Shown here piece after piece: positions 11,865 through 20,458 of a stretch of DNA of 64,000 bases (positions are counted from its first letter, which is position 1; each line of letters starts with the position of its first letter). Source of the DNA: Nocardioides anomalus (lineage in GTDB: Bacteria; Actinomycetota; Actinomycetes; Propionibacteriales; Nocardioidaceae). Made by a program: the position numbers and the translations under genes. The notes below the pieces were generated by a model. The model ran no database searches and was not told the DNA's origin. It saw nothing but the letters and a program-made list of their open reading frames with translations. The stretch lies in NCBI RefSeq assembly GCF_011046535.1, contig NZ_CP049257.1:2480001-2544000 (forward strand), written 5' to 3'.

Positions 11865-13256
11865 CTAGCCCAATCGCTTGAGCGCGGCCTCGATCCCGCG
11901 GTGGAACGTGGGGTAGGCGTAGTGCATCGTGCGCAGCCGCTCGACGGGCACCTCGGCGTGCACGGCGGTGACGAGCATGCCGATCACCTCCCCGCCGTAC
12001 GGCGCCAGGACGGTCGCGCCGACCAGGACGCCGCGGTCGGCGTCCTCGACGACCTTGATGATCCCCGTGGTGCCCGGGCCGTGCAGCCAGCCGCGGGCGG
12101 ACCTCTCGACGTGCGCCAGCCCGACCCTGACATCGAGGCCGGCCGCGCGCGCCTGGTCCTCGCTCATCCCGACCGAGGCCAGCTCGGGGTCGGTGAAGGT
12201 GACCCGGGAGACCGCGCGGTAGTCCGCGCCCGGCCCGTCCCGGCCGAGGAGGTCGGCGACCGCGCCGGCCGCCTGGTAGCGCGAGACGTGGGTGTAGGCG
12301 CCCTTGCCGGTGATGTCGCCGATGGCCCACAGCCGGTCGGCGGCCCGCATGTGCTCGTCGATCTCGACGGTCGCGGCCCCGGGGTCCAGGCCCACGGTCT
12401 CCAGCCCCACGTCGGCGAGGTTGGTGGACCGTCCGGCCACGACCAGCAGCTCGTCGGCGTGGAGGGTCTCGCCGTCGACCACCACGTGGAAGGTGCCGTC
12501 GTGGTCGACGCGCTCGACCTCCACCCCGGCGCGGACGTCGACGCCCTCGTCGCTCAGGACCGCGGTGAGCGCCTGCGAGGCCTCGGGCTCGTCGTGCGGC
12601 GCGATCCGCGACGCGGCCTCGAGCAGGGTCACCTGGGCGCCGTAGCGCGCGAAGACCTGGGCCAGCTCCAGCCCGTTGGGCCCGCCGCCGACCACGACGA
12701 GGCGCTGGGGCACCTCGGTGATCGTCATGACCTCCCGGTTGGTCCAGTACGGCGTCTCGGCCAGCCCGGGGATCGGCAGCCGCGCCGGCGACGTCCCGGT
12801 GTTGAGCACCACCCCGCGCCGCGCGCGCAGGACCGTGGCGAGGCCCTCCCGCTCGACGCGGACCACGCCCGGGCCGGCCAGGCGCCCGTGGCCGCGCACG
12901 ATCCTCACCCCGGCGTGCTCCAGCGGCTCGACGTGCTGTGAGTCGGTCCAGTCGTGGTTGGCCTCGCGGATCCGGGCCGCGACCAGCGACCAGTCCGGGG
13001 TCACCCGGCTCGCGCCGGCCAGCCGGTCGGCCCGGTGCACCTCGGCCAGCAGGTCGGCGGGGCGGACCATGAGCTTGGACGGCGTGCAGCCCCAGAACGG
13101 GCACTCGCCGCCGACCAGCGCCTCGTCGACGCCGACCACGTCCAGCCCCGCCTCGGCGAGCTTGAGCGCGGCGTGCTCACCGCCCGGGCCGAGCCCGAGC
13201 ACCACCACGTCGCAGTCGCGCGTCGATCCCGCGTCCGGCTCAGCCATGGCGCCCAC
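11865..13256 (-). CDS. FAD-dependent pyridine nucleotide-disulphide oxidoreductase, paralogue 1
   Basis: A 463-residue flavoprotein with the dihydrolipoamide dehydrogenase/mercuric reductase fold: FAD motif VVVLGLGPGGEHAA, redox-active pair in GGECPFWGCTPSK (Cys-x4-Cys), NAD(P) motif LVVVGGGPNGLELAQVF and the second FAD motif LWAIGDITGKG. The C-terminal segment reads YAYPTFHRGIEAAL where true dihydrolipoamide dehydrogenases have HAHPTxxE, so the catalytic His appears to be Tyr and a classical E3 role is doubtful. The start could be the ATG at 13256 or the one three codons later. Divergent from the MOSC gene; paralogous to 15074-16473. Confidence 0.85.
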   Translation of the reverse strand: MGAMAEPDAGSTRDCDVVVLGLGPGGEHAALKLAEAGLDVVGVDEALVGGECPFWGCTPSKLMVRPADLLAEVHRADRLAGASRVTPDWSLVAARIREANHDWTDSQHVEPLEHAGVRIVRGHGRLAGPGVVRVEREGLATVLRARRGVVLNTGTSPARLPIPGLAETPYWTNREVMTITEVPQRLVVVGGGPNGLELAQVFARYGAQVTLLEAASRIAPHDEPEASQALTAVLSDEGVDVRAGVEVERVDHDGTFHVVVDGETLHADELLVVAGRSTNLADVGLETVGLDPGAATVEIDEHMRAADRLWAIGDITGKGAYTHVSRYQAAGAVADLLGRDGPGADYRAVSRVTFTDPELASVGMSEDQARAAGLDVRVGLAHVERSARGWLHGPGTTGIIKVVEDADRGVLVGATVLAPYGGEVIGMLVTAVHAEVPVERLRTMHYAYPTFHRGIEAALKRLG

Positions 13257-13327
13257 CCAACCACCGGCGCCAAGACGGTCCCACCGCCGGCCCGCCCCGG
13301 CGGAGACGATGCTGAGACGATGCCGGT

Positions 13328-14179
13328 GTGCCCACCCTGAGCGAGCTGCGCCGCTTCCCGGTCAAGTCCTGCCGCGGCGAGCAGCTCGAGGCCGCGGTGG
13401 TCGAGCCCTGGGGGCTGGCCGGTGACCGGCGCTGGATGCTGGTCGACGAGACCGGCGAGACCGTCACCGCACGCGAGCACCGCGAGCTCCTGCTCGTGCA
13501 CCCGCGGCTGCGCCCGGACGGCGGGCTGAGCGTCGCCGCGCCGTCGGCGAAGGACCTCGAGGTCGACCTCCCGACACCCGGGGACCTGGTCCAGGTCACG
13601 GTCTTCGGCCGGGCCCCGTTCGGCGCCACTCCCGCCGGCCCCGCGGCCGACGCGTGGTTCAGCGCGGTGCTCGGCGAGCCGGTCCGGCTGGTGTACGCCG
13701 ACGACCCCGAGCGCCGCCCGGCCAACCCGGCGTACGCCGGTCCCGGGGTGCCGATGCACTTCGGCGACGGCTACCCGCTGCTGCTGGTGACCGAGGCGTC
13801 GGTCGCGGCGGTGAACGAGCTCATCGCCGCGGGACCCCGCGCCGCGGACGGACCGGTGCCGGTGGTCCGCTACCGGCCCAACCTGGTCGTGGCCGGCTCC
13901 GAGCCGTGGGTCGAGGACGGCTGGCGACGGCTGCGGGTGGGCGAGGCGGAGTTCCGGCTCGTCAAGGGCTGCGACCGCTGCGCCATCCCGACGACCGACG
14001 AGCAGACCGCGGTGCGGCGCAAGGAGCCGACGTACACCCTGGCCCAGCACCGGCGCTGGGACGGCGCGGTGTGGTTCGGGATGAACCTGGTCCCGCTCAC
14101 CCCGGGCGCGACCCTGCGGGTGGGCGATGCGGTCGAGGTGCTGGAGTCGGTGCCGGCCCCGGACGGCCCGCCGCGCTAG
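13328..14179 (+). CDS. MOSC domain-containing protein
   Basis: A 283-residue protein with an N-terminal MOSC beta-barrel domain (LRRFPVKSCRGEQLEAAVVEPWGLAGDRRWMLVD in part) followed by the C-terminal MOSC core. The conserved Cys that binds molybdenum cofactor in this superfamily is seen in LVKGCDRCAIPTTDEQT near residue 217. The layout matches the mARC/YcbX group, which detoxify N-hydroxylated compounds with an electron-donor partner. Neighbouring flavoproteins could be such a partner, but this is only suggestive. GTG start at 13328; it converges on the DUF1206 gene. Confidence 0.88.
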   Translation: MPTLSELRRFPVKSCRGEQLEAAVVEPWGLAGDRRWMLVDETGETVTAREHRELLLVHPRLRPDGGLSVAAPSAKDLEVDLPTPGDLVQVTVFGRAPFGATPAGPAADAWFSAVLGEPVRLVYADDPERRPANPAYAGPGVPMHFGDGYPLLLVTEASVAAVNELIAAGPRAADGPVPVVRYRPNLVVAGSEPWVEDGWRRLRVGEAEFRLVKGCDRCAIPTTDEQTAVRRKEPTYTLAQHRRWDGAVWFGMNLVPLTPGATLRVGDAVEVLESVPAPDGPPR

Positions 14180-14188
14180 GGGTGCGGG

Positions 14189-15019
14189 TCAGTCGTTGAA
14201 GTGCTTGGCCCGCGCGAAGCAGAAGACGCCGTAGCCGGCGATCCCGATGGCGATGAGCACCAGCAGGAACGGGCCGAACGGCTGCTGCAGCACCTTGTGC
14301 AGCGCCTGGTCGAGCCCGCCCGACTTCTTGGCGTTGTGGGTGAGCGCGGCGTACAGGAACAGCGCGCCGACGATGCCGAACGAGACGCCCTTGGCGGTGT
14401 AGCCCGCCTTGCCGGCCCACAGGTAGGCCTGGCCGCTGGTGCCGCTCTTGCCCTCGGCGTTGATGTGCTTGGCGAACTTCTCGGTGTAGGCGCGGAAGAC
14501 CAGGTAGCCGCCGATGCCCATGATGGCCAGGCCCACGGCGCCGACGAGGAGCTGCCCGGCCGGCCAGTTCATGACCGTCGCGGTGGTGGAGTCGGTGCCG
14601 CCGCCCTTCTTGGACGAGCTGCTGGAGCCGGTGGCCGCCTTCACCGCGCTGACGCCGATGACGATGTAGATGACGACCTTGCCGGCCGAGGTGGCGCGCT
14701 TGCGGACGCGGGTGAAGCCCTCCTCGTCGCGGTAGCCGAAGATCGCCTCGAGCGCCTGCCAGACGGCCAGCAGGAACATCCCGACCGCGACGGCCCAGAC
14801 CAGGGCCTGGCCGAACGGCTGCTCGGAGAGCTGCTGGACCGCACCGGTGGAGTCGGCCGAGCCCTCACGGTCGCCGAAGGCCAGCTGCACCGCCAGCCAC
14901 GCGATGACGATGTGCACGAGCCCGTAGGCGACCAGCCCGACCCGGGCCGCCGTGTCGATCCAGTGGCTGTCGTGGGCCTGCTGCCCGGCGTTCTTGGCGT
15001 CGGTCGCGATGCTGCTCAT
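14189..15019 (-). CDS. DUF1206 family integral membrane protein
   Basis: A 276-residue protein recognisable as DUF1206 by its three similar two-helix units: VGLVAYGLVHIVIAWLAVQLAFGD at about 27-50, SAGKVVIYIVIGVSAVKAATG at about 110-130, and TAKGVSFGIVGALFLYAAL at about 209-227. Each unit starts with a helix and is followed by a polar loop and a second helix, for about six transmembrane segments. Function of the family is unknown. The ATG start is preceded by AAGGACC. It lies 54 bases downstream of the frameshifted flavoprotein and may share its message. Confidence 0.85.
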   Translation of the reverse strand: MSSIATDAKNAGQQAHDSHWIDTAARVGLVAYGLVHIVIAWLAVQLAFGDREGSADSTGAVQQLSEQPFGQALVWAVAVGMFLLAVWQALEAIFGYRDEEGFTRVRKRATSAGKVVIYIVIGVSAVKAATGSSSSSKKGGGTDSTTATVMNWPAGQLLVGAVGLAIMGIGGYLVFRAYTEKFAKHINAEGKSGTSGQAYLWAGKAGYTAKGVSFGIVGALFLYAALTHNAKKSGGLDQALHKVLQQPFGPFLLVLIAIGIAGYGVFCFARAKHFND

Positions 15020-15073
15020 GAGTGGTGGTCCTTCCCTCGACCCACCCCTGGCGATACCCCGCGGGGTGCGCGG

Positions 15074-16473
15074 TCACGCCCCCAGATCGGCAAGAGCCGT
15101 CTCGATGGCCCGGTGGAACGTCGGGTAGGCGAAGATCATCGACCGCAGCGTGTCCACGGGCACCGCGGCGTGCACCGCGACGGCCAGGAAGCCGATGATC
15201 TCCCCGCCGGCCGGACCCACCACGGTGGCGCCGACGAGCACCCCGCGGTCGGCGTCCTCGACCACCTTGATGAGCCCCTTGGCGCCCGGACCGTGCGTGA
15301 AGCCGCGTGAGGACTCCTCCAGCTTCGTGCTGCCCGTCCGGACGCTCAGCCCCTCGTCCCGCGCCTGCTTCTCGGTCATCCCGACCCCTGCGACCTCCGG
15401 GTCGCAGAACGTCGTGTGCGGCAGCGCGTGGTACGCGGCCGGCGGACCGTCCTCGCCCAGCACGTCGCGCCCGGCGATGGCGTTCTGGTACATCGACACG
15501 TGCGTGAACGCGCCCTTCCCGGTCACGTCGCCGACCACCCACAGCCCGTCGACGCCGCCGTCGGGACCCTGGGCCCGCATCCGGTCGTCGACCTCCACGG
15601 TCCGCGCCGACGGGTCCAGCCCGACCGTCTCCAGCCCGATGTCGTCGAGGTTGGGTGTCCGACCCGCGGCCACCAGCAGCTTGTCGGCCCGCAGCTCCTG
15701 GCCGTCCTCGAGGGACAGCGTGAACGCCCCGTCGGCGTACGCCGCCCGCCTCAGCCGCGCGCCGGTCAGCACCCGGATCCCCTCCTGCGCGAACACCTCC
15801 TGCAGCAGCGCCGACGCCTCGGGCTCGTCCTGCTCGAGCAGCCGGTCGCCGTGCTGGACCACGGTCACCTGCACCCCGAAGCGCGCGAAGACCTGCGCGA
15901 ACTCGCACCCGATCGGCCCGCCACCCAGCACCACCAGCGACCCCGGCACCTCGGTCTGCTGCACGGCGTCGCGGTTGGTCCAGTACGGCGTGTCCGCCAG
16001 CCCCTCCACCGGCGGCGCCGCCGGCCGGGTCCCGGGGTTGAGCACCACGCCCCTCCGGGCGGTGAACGCCTGCTCCTCACCGTTGGGCATGGTCACCACG
16101 ACCCGCTTGGTCCCGTCCAGCCGCCCCACGCCGTGCAGCACGGTCGCGCCAGCGTCCGCCAGCCGGTCCACCGCCACCTGGTCGTTCCAGTGGTCGGTCG
16201 CCTGCGTGGACACCCGCTCGGCCACCGGGCTCCAGCTCGTCGTGACCCGGACGTCACCACTGAGCTCGCCGGCCCGCCGCGACTCGGCCACCAGGTCGGA
16301 GGCCCGCACCATCATCTTGGTCGGGATGCACCCGTAGTACGGGCACTCACCACCCACCAGGTGCTTGTCCACGGCCACGACCTCGAGCCCGGCCTTCGCG
16401 GCCGCGGTGGCCAACGCCTCCCCCCCGGCCCGAGCCCGACGACGACCAGGTCCACCTCACGCGCATCCGCCAT
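15074..16473 (-). pseudogene. FAD-dependent disulphide oxidoreductase, paralogue 2, frameshifted near the N-terminus
   Basis: Residues from MATAAAKAGLEVVAVD onward (16414 down to 15074) form an intact flavoprotein body: redox pair GGECPYYGCIPTK, NAD(P) motif LVVLGGGPIGCEFAQVF, FAD motif LWVVGDVTGKG and C-terminal FAYPTFHRAIETAL. The missing first segment, MADAREVDLVVVGLGPGG, is encoded from an ATG at 16473 in another frame. The two frames join at a run of seven G (minus strand) at 16420-16426; one extra base there gives GLGPGGEALATAAAKAG, matching paralogue 1. Either a one-base deletion inactivates the gene or the sequence has a homopolymer error. Translation from 16414 alone would lack the FAD motif. 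Confidence 0.85.
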
Positions 16474-16560
16474 GCGCTCAAGCGTGCCAGGTCCTTCGCG
16501 CTGGGCTCTCGCTTGCCCGTGCGGGTTCTGCTTCTTGGGGTGATCAATTGCGTAGCGGCC

Positions 16561-16686
16561 GCGCGCTTACCACCCCGACTCCCGCTGTCAAGGACGCCTT
16601 CGGCGCCGCAAGCGGCGAACGGCGGGGCCTTCGGCCCGAGTGGTTCGTCCTTGACAGCGGGACCCGGTCGGGGCGGTAAGACGCGC
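16561..16686. repeat. Large imperfect inverted repeat
   Basis: Arms of about 36 bases flank a 49-base centre. The inner 16 bases pair perfectly: CCCGCTGTCAAGGACG at 16581-16596 and its reverse complement at 16646-16661. The outer parts (GCGCG-CTTACC-CCCCGA and TCGGGGCGGTAAGACGCGC) pair with a few mismatches and a short bulge. The centre holds two smaller hairpin-forming stretches (GCGCCGCAAGCGGCG; GGGGCCTTCGGCCC). No coding signal. It may be a dispersed genomic repeat or a structured RNA. Confidence 0.7.
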
Positions 16687-16690
16687 TCAA

Positions 16691-16710
16691 GGGCGGGGCA
16701 AGCCCCGCCC
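16691..16710. terminator. GC-rich hairpin, possible terminator
   Basis: GGGCGGGGC-AA-GCCCCGCCC forms a 9-base-pair perfect stem with a two-base gap as written (a slightly larger loop in practice). There is no T run, as is common for actinobacterial terminators. It lies between nusB and the frameshifted flavoprotein, both on the minus strand, and could end the efp-nusB transcript. Confidence 0.4.
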
Positions 16711-16719
16711 GCAATGCGC

Positions 16720-16736
16720 GGCCGCCTGTGGCGGCC
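16720..16736. terminator. Second GC-rich hairpin beside the first
   Basis: GGCCGCC-TGT-GGCGGCC is a perfect 7-base-pair stem with a three-base loop, ten bases from the preceding hairpin. Flanking GCG and CGC can extend it by a few pairs with one mismatch. Function unknown; it may be a terminator or part of a repeat cluster. Confidence 0.35.
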
Positions 16737-16822
16737 ACGCTTGCGTCCCGATGTGCGATGACCCGCACCGCACCGCTCCCCCACCCGTGAAGGCGGAGAC
16801 GAGACGGTGCCGCCGCCGACCA

Positions 16823-17006
16823 GGCCGCCTGTGGGCTGACCCGGCCCCCGCCGGACCGCAGCCCCCTCGCCGAACGCTAGACCCGCGGCGTGGGGCACGC
16901 ATGCCGGACGCAAGAGGGCTGGGAGCAGTCGCGTGCAACACGGCGTCGGTTGCGTTCGGTGAGGGGGCTGCGGTCAGGCGGGGGCCGGGTCAGCCCACAG
17001 GCGGCC
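16823..17006. repeat. 55-base near-perfect inverted repeat, 74-base spacer
   Basis: The left arm (16823-16877) starts GGCCGCCTGTGGGCTGACCC and ends CTCGCCGAACGC; the right arm (16952-17006) is its reverse complement with only two mismatches in 55 bases. The similarity stops abruptly on both sides, so the arms are a defined unit. It lies 38 bases downstream of the nusB stop. The transcript would fold into a long hairpin. Possible explanations are a long terminator, a miniature inverted-repeat element, or a small structured RNA. Confidence 0.85.
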
Positions 17007-17044
17007 GGAAACACGAGAGCCGCACCACGAGACCCAGCACCCAG

Positions 17045-17452
17045 CTACACCAACGACGACTTGTTCCGCAGGACCGCCCCGAGGATCCCGTTCACGAACT
17101 GCGGGGACTCGTCGGTGGACAGGTCCCGCACGAGCGCCATCGCCTCGGACACGGCGACCGCATCGGGGACGTCGTCGACGTACAGCAGCTCGTAGACCCC
17201 GAGCCTCAGCACGTTGCGGTCCACGGCGGGCATCCGGTCGAGCGTCCAGCCCTCGGCGTACTCCGCGAGGACCTCGTCGATGCGGGCCTGGTGGGCGACG
17301 ACGCCCTCGACGAGGGTGGTCGTGTAGGGGTTCGTCGGCCCGTCGCCGTCGGTGGCCGCCCGGGCGAGGGCGTCGGTGGCCGACTCGCCGCGGAGGTCGG
17401 AGGCGTAGAGGACGTCGAGTGCGCGCTTGCGCGCCTTGCTGCGGGCCGCCAC
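17045..17452 (-). CDS. nusB: Transcription antitermination factor NusB
   Basis: Binds boxA RNA with NusE to help RNA polymerase through rRNA operons. At 135 residues it is the expected size. Family features are ARSKARKRALDVLYASDLRG at the N-terminus, the DRMPAVDRNVLRLGVYELLY segment near residue 76 and DLSTDESPQFVNGILGAVL near the C-terminus. The GTG start shares one base with the efp stop, the usual actinobacterial efp-nusB pair. Confidence 0.97.
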   Translation of the reverse strand: MAARSKARKRALDVLYASDLRGESATDALARAATDGDGPTNPYTTTLVEGVVAHQARIDEVLAEYAEGWTLDRMPAVDRNVLRLGVYELLYVDDVPDAVAVSEAMALVRDLSTDESPQFVNGILGAVLRNKSSLV

Positions 17453-18015
17453 TAGGAGCTGACGCGGCCCAGGTAGGACCCGTCGCGGGTGTCGACCTTG
17501 ATGCGCTCGCCGGTGGTGATGAACAGCGGGACGTTGACGGTCGCGCCGGTCTCGACGGTGGCGGGCTTGGTGCCGCCGGTGGAGCGGTCGCCCTGCAGGC
17601 CGGGCTCGGTGTAGGTGACCTCGAGCTCGACCGAGGCGGGGAGCTCGATGTAGAGCACGCGGCCGTCGTTGCTGGCCACGATGGCCTCCTGGTTCTCCAG
17701 GAGGTAGTTGCTGGCGTCACCGACGACGTCGGGGCTGATCTCGACCTGGTCGTAGGTGCCGGTGTCCATGAAGACGTACGACGTGCCGTCGTTGTAGAGG
17801 TACTGCATGGTGCGCTTGTCGACGTTCGCGACGTCGACCTTCACGTCGGCGTTGAAGGTGCGGTCGACGGTCTTGCCGGACTCGACGTTCTTCAGCTTCG
17901 AGCGCACGACCGCGCCGCCCTTGCCGGGCTTGTGGTGCTGGAACCAGATGACCTGCCAGAGCTGGCCGTCGAGGTTGAGCACCATGCCGTTCTTCAGGTC
18001 GTTCGTCGTCGCCAT
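17452..18015 (-). CDS. efp: Translation elongation factor P
   Basis: Binds stalled ribosomes between the P and E sites and promotes peptide bonds at consecutive prolines. The 187 residues show the three-domain length. The functional loop is [17 protein letters not shown] with the tip Lys at position 32. Many actinobacterial factors have a PGKGP loop that works without Lys modification; here the residue after KG is Gly, not Pro. No modifying enzyme (epmA or ymfI-type) lies nearby. ATG start at 18015. Confidence 0.98.
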   Translation of the reverse strand: MATTNDLKNGMVLNLDGQLWQVIWFQHHKPGKGGAVVRSKLKNVESGKTVDRTFNADVKVDVANVDKRTMQYLYNDGTSYVFMDTGTYDQVEISPDVVGDASNYLLENQEAIVASNDGRVLYIELPASVELEVTYTEPGLQGDRSTGGTKPATVETGATVNVPLFITTGERIKVDTRDGSYLGRVSS

Positions 18016-18192
18016 GCGCGTGGATCAGCCTTCGTGGTCGAGGGGAGGGTCCGGGTCCGTGGGCCGCCTGGGCAGCAGCAGGCGAGTCTAGCGAGCAGGG
18101 GTGGTCCGGGCCGAAACCGTGGGCGCGCGGCCCGGCGCGGGTGCACACTGCTCCGGATCGGTACGACGGGGGAACGACGGGGAGGGACACCC

Positions 18193-18459
18193 ATGAAGCG
18201 CTTCACCACGCTGGTCGCCGCCACGCTCGCCGCCGCGGCTCTCGCGCTGGCCGGCCCGGCCGCGGAGGCCAAGCCGGCCAAGAAGTTCGCCAACTGCGAC
18301 GCCATGCACCGGGTCTACCCGCACGGCGTGGGCAAGCCGGGTGCGGTCGACCAGACGTCGGGCACGCCGGTGACGACGTTCAAGCGGAGCGTCCCGCTGT
18401 ACGTCGCCAACGCGGGCAGCGACCGCGACAAGGACGGGATCGCCTGCGAGGCGCTCTGA
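18193..18459 (+). CDS. Secreted Excalibur calcium-binding domain protein
   Basis: An 88-residue protein. Residues 1-27 look like a Sec signal peptide (MKRF, then a hydrophobic Leu/Ala core, then AEAKPAKK). The mature part carries an Excalibur domain: FANCDAMHRVYPHGVGKPGA at the start and the calcium-loop signature DRDKDGIACEAL at the very end. Two Cys, one at each end of the domain, probably form a disulphide. The ATG at 18193 is preceded by GGGGAGGGA. It is transcribed divergently from efp and converges on aroQ. Such proteins are extracytoplasmic; function is not established. Confidence 0.88.
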   Translation: MKRFTTLVAATLAAAALALAGPAAEAKPAKKFANCDAMHRVYPHGVGKPGAVDQTSGTPVTTFKRSVPLYVANAGSDRDKDGIACEAL

Positions 18460-18897
18460 CTACAGGGCGGCGGCCAGCCGCTCCAGGGCCAGCCGGTAGC
18501 CGTCGGTGCCGTGGCCGGCGACGACGTCGACGGCGTACGCCGTGACCACGGAGCGGTGCCGGAACTCCTCAGGGCGCTGCTTCGGGTCGCTGATGTGCAC
18601 CTCGACGAGCGGGGCGGTGAGCTGCGCGCAGGCGTCGAGCAGCGCGTAGGAGTAGTGGGTCCAGGCGGCGGCGTTGAGCACGACGGGCGTCTGCTCGTCG
18701 GCCGCGGTGTTGAGCCAGTCGAGCAGCTCGCCCTCGTGGTTGGTCTGGCGGACCTCGACGTCCAGGCCGACGGCGTGACCCCACTCCACGCACTGGCCAG
18801 CCAGCTCGCCGAAGGTGGTGGTGCCGTAGATCTCGGGCTGGCGGCGCCCGAGACGGCCGAGGTTGGGTCCGTTGAGGACCAGGACGCGGGTGCTCAC
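18460..18897 (-). CDS. aroQ: 3-dehydroquinate dehydratase, type II
   Basis: Dehydrates 3-dehydroquinate to 3-dehydroshikimate, shikimate pathway step three. The 145 residues and motifs fit type II: LVLNGPNLGRLGRRQPEIYG, with the catalytic Arg and Tyr, then VVLNAAAWTHYSYALLDA and VEVHISDPKQRPEEFRHRS. The GTG start at 18897 overlaps the aroB stop by four bases (GTGA). Last gene of the aro cluster. Confidence 0.96.
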   Translation of the reverse strand: MSTRVLVLNGPNLGRLGRRQPEIYGTTTFGELAGQCVEWGHAVGLDVEVRQTNHEGELLDWLNTAADEQTPVVLNAAAWTHYSYALLDACAQLTAPLVEVHISDPKQRPEEFRHRSVVTAYAVDVVAGHGTDGYRLALERLAAAL

Positions 18898-19949
18898 GCC
18901 AGGACCTCGTACGCCGCGCGCAGGTGCTCCTCGGACGGCCCGGTCAGGATCCGCGGCTCGGCCAGGGCCTCGAGGACGACGAAGCGCAGGGTGCTGCCGC
19001 GGGCCTTCTTGTCCACGCGCATCACGGCGAGCAGGTCGTCGAACGGCGCCTCGTGCCAGCGGGTGGGCAGGCCGAGCGAGGCCAGCACGGCGGCGTGCCG
19101 GGCGGCGGTCTCGTCGTCGAGGCTCCCGGCGAGGCGGGCCAGCTCCGCGACGTACACCATGCCCAGGGCCACGGCCTCCCCGTGCCGCACGGTGTAGCCG
19201 GTGACCTTCTCGACGGCGTGGGCCAGGGTGTGGCCGTAGTTGAGGACCTCGCGGCCAACCGAGCCGCCGGCGCCGCCGGTCTCGCGCAGGTCGCCGGCGA
19301 CGACCTCGGCCTTGACGCGCACGGCGCGCTCGACGAGCTCGGCCAGCACGTCGGAGGCGGGGTCGAGCGCCGCGCTCGGGTTTTTCTCGACGAGGGCGAG
19401 GATCTCGGGGTCGGCGACGAAGCCGCACTTGACGACCTCGCCCAGACCGCTGACCAGCTCGGCCTCGGGCAGGGTGTCGAGGAAGCCCAGGTCGCACAGC
19501 ACGCCGGCGGGCTCGTGGAAGGCGCCGACGAGGTTCTTCCCGGCGCCGGTGTCGATGCCGGTCTTGCCGCCCACGGCGGCGTCGACCATGCCGAGCAGGG
19601 ACGTGGGCAGGTGGACGACCCGGACGCCACGCAGCCAGGTCGCGGCCACGAAGCCGCCCAGGTCGGTGGTGGCGCCTCCCCCGACGGTCACCACGACGTC
19701 GGAGCGGGTGAAGCCGGCCGCGCCGAGCCGCTCCCAGCACGAGGTCAGCACGTCGGCGGTCTTGGCCGCCTCCCCGTCCGGCAGCTCGAGGTCGAGGACC
19801 TCGAAGCCGTCCAGCGGGACCGTGAGGCCCGGCGCGTGCACCAGCGCGACCCGCTGGGCGCCCTCCAGCAGCGCCGGCAGCCGGTCGCGCACGCCGCGGC
19901 CGACCTCGACGTCGTACGGCGCGGCCGTGGCCACGGGGATGGTGGTCAC
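18894..19949 (-). CDS. aroB: 3-dehydroquinate synthase
   Basis: Converts DAHP to 3-dehydroquinate with NAD and a divalent metal. The 351 residues are normal. Visible motifs are [24 protein letters not shown] near residue 85, [21 protein letters not shown], the phosphate and metal site [13 protein letters not shown] and [12 protein letters not shown] with a metal-binding His. The GTG start at 19949 overlaps the aroK stop (GTGA); a longer frame running into aroK was rejected. Confidence 0.97.
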   Translation of the reverse strand: MTTIPVATAAPYDVEVGRGVRDRLPALLEGAQRVALVHAPGLTVPLDGFEVLDLELPDGEAAKTADVLTSCWERLGAAGFTRSDVVVTVGGGATTDLGGFVAATWLRGVRVVHLPTSLLGMVDAAVGGKTGIDTGAGKNLVGAFHEPAGVLCDLGFLDTLPEAELVSGLGEVVKCGFVADPEILALVEKNPSAALDPASDVLAELVERAVRVKAEVVAGDLRETGGAGGSVGREVLNYGHTLAHAVEKVTGYTVRHGEAVALGMVYVAELARLAGSLDDETAARHAAVLASLGLPTRWHEAPFDDLLAVMRVDKKARGSTLRFVVLEALAEPRILTGPSEEHLRAAYEVLA

Positions 19950-20458
19950 GCCGGGGCCTCCCCGATGGCCGCCGCGATCTCGTCGGCGACCTCGTCGGGC
20001 GTGCGGCCGTCGGTGTCGACGACCAGCGTGGCCACCGACTCGTAGACCGGCGCCCGCTCGTCCAGCAGCGCCTTGACCTGGCCGCGCACGTTGCCGAGCA
20101 GCAGCGGGCGGGTGCTGCCGAGGCCGACCCGCTTGACCGCGTCGGACAGCCCGACGCGCAGGAAGACCACGGTGTGGCCGGCCAGCAGGTCGCGGGTGGA
20201 CGGGTCGAGCACCGCTCCCCCGCCCAGGGCCAGCACTCCGTCGTGCGAGGCCAGCGCGTCGGCCACGGCCCGGCGCTCCAGCGCCCGGAAGTGGCCCTCG
20301 CCGGAGTCGACGAAGATGTCGGAGATCGAGCGGCCCTCGAGCGCCTCGACGTCGGCGTCGGTGTCGCGGGCCGTGACGGCCCAGCGCTCGGCCAGGAGCG
20401 CGCCGACGGTGGTCTTGCCGGCGCCCATCGGGCCGACCAGGACGAGCCGGGGCCTCAC
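19946..20458 (-). CDS. aroK: Shikimate kinase
   Basis: Phosphorylates shikimate at the 3-hydroxyl. The 170 residues contain the Walker A motif [22 protein letters not shown] at residues 4-25, the shikimate-binding [11 protein letters not shown] region and [16 protein letters not shown], and the lid region TRPLLLG. The GTG start at 20458 overlaps the aroC stop by four bases. A longer frame within aroC was not used. Confidence 0.97.
   Translation of the reverse strand: MRPRLVLVGPMGAGKTTVGALLAERWAVTARDTDADVEALEGRSISDIFVDSGEGHFRALERRAVADALASHDGVLALGGGAVLDPSTRDLLAGHTVVFLRVGLSDAVKRVGLGSTRPLLLGNVRGQVKALLDERAPVYESVATLVVDTDGRTPDEVADEIAAAIGEAPA

Noticed and set aside
16544..16768. Small frames in the gene-free interval, some giving similar peptides on both strands
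   Set aside because: The similarity comes from the inverted repeats; no ribosome-binding sites and no known family.
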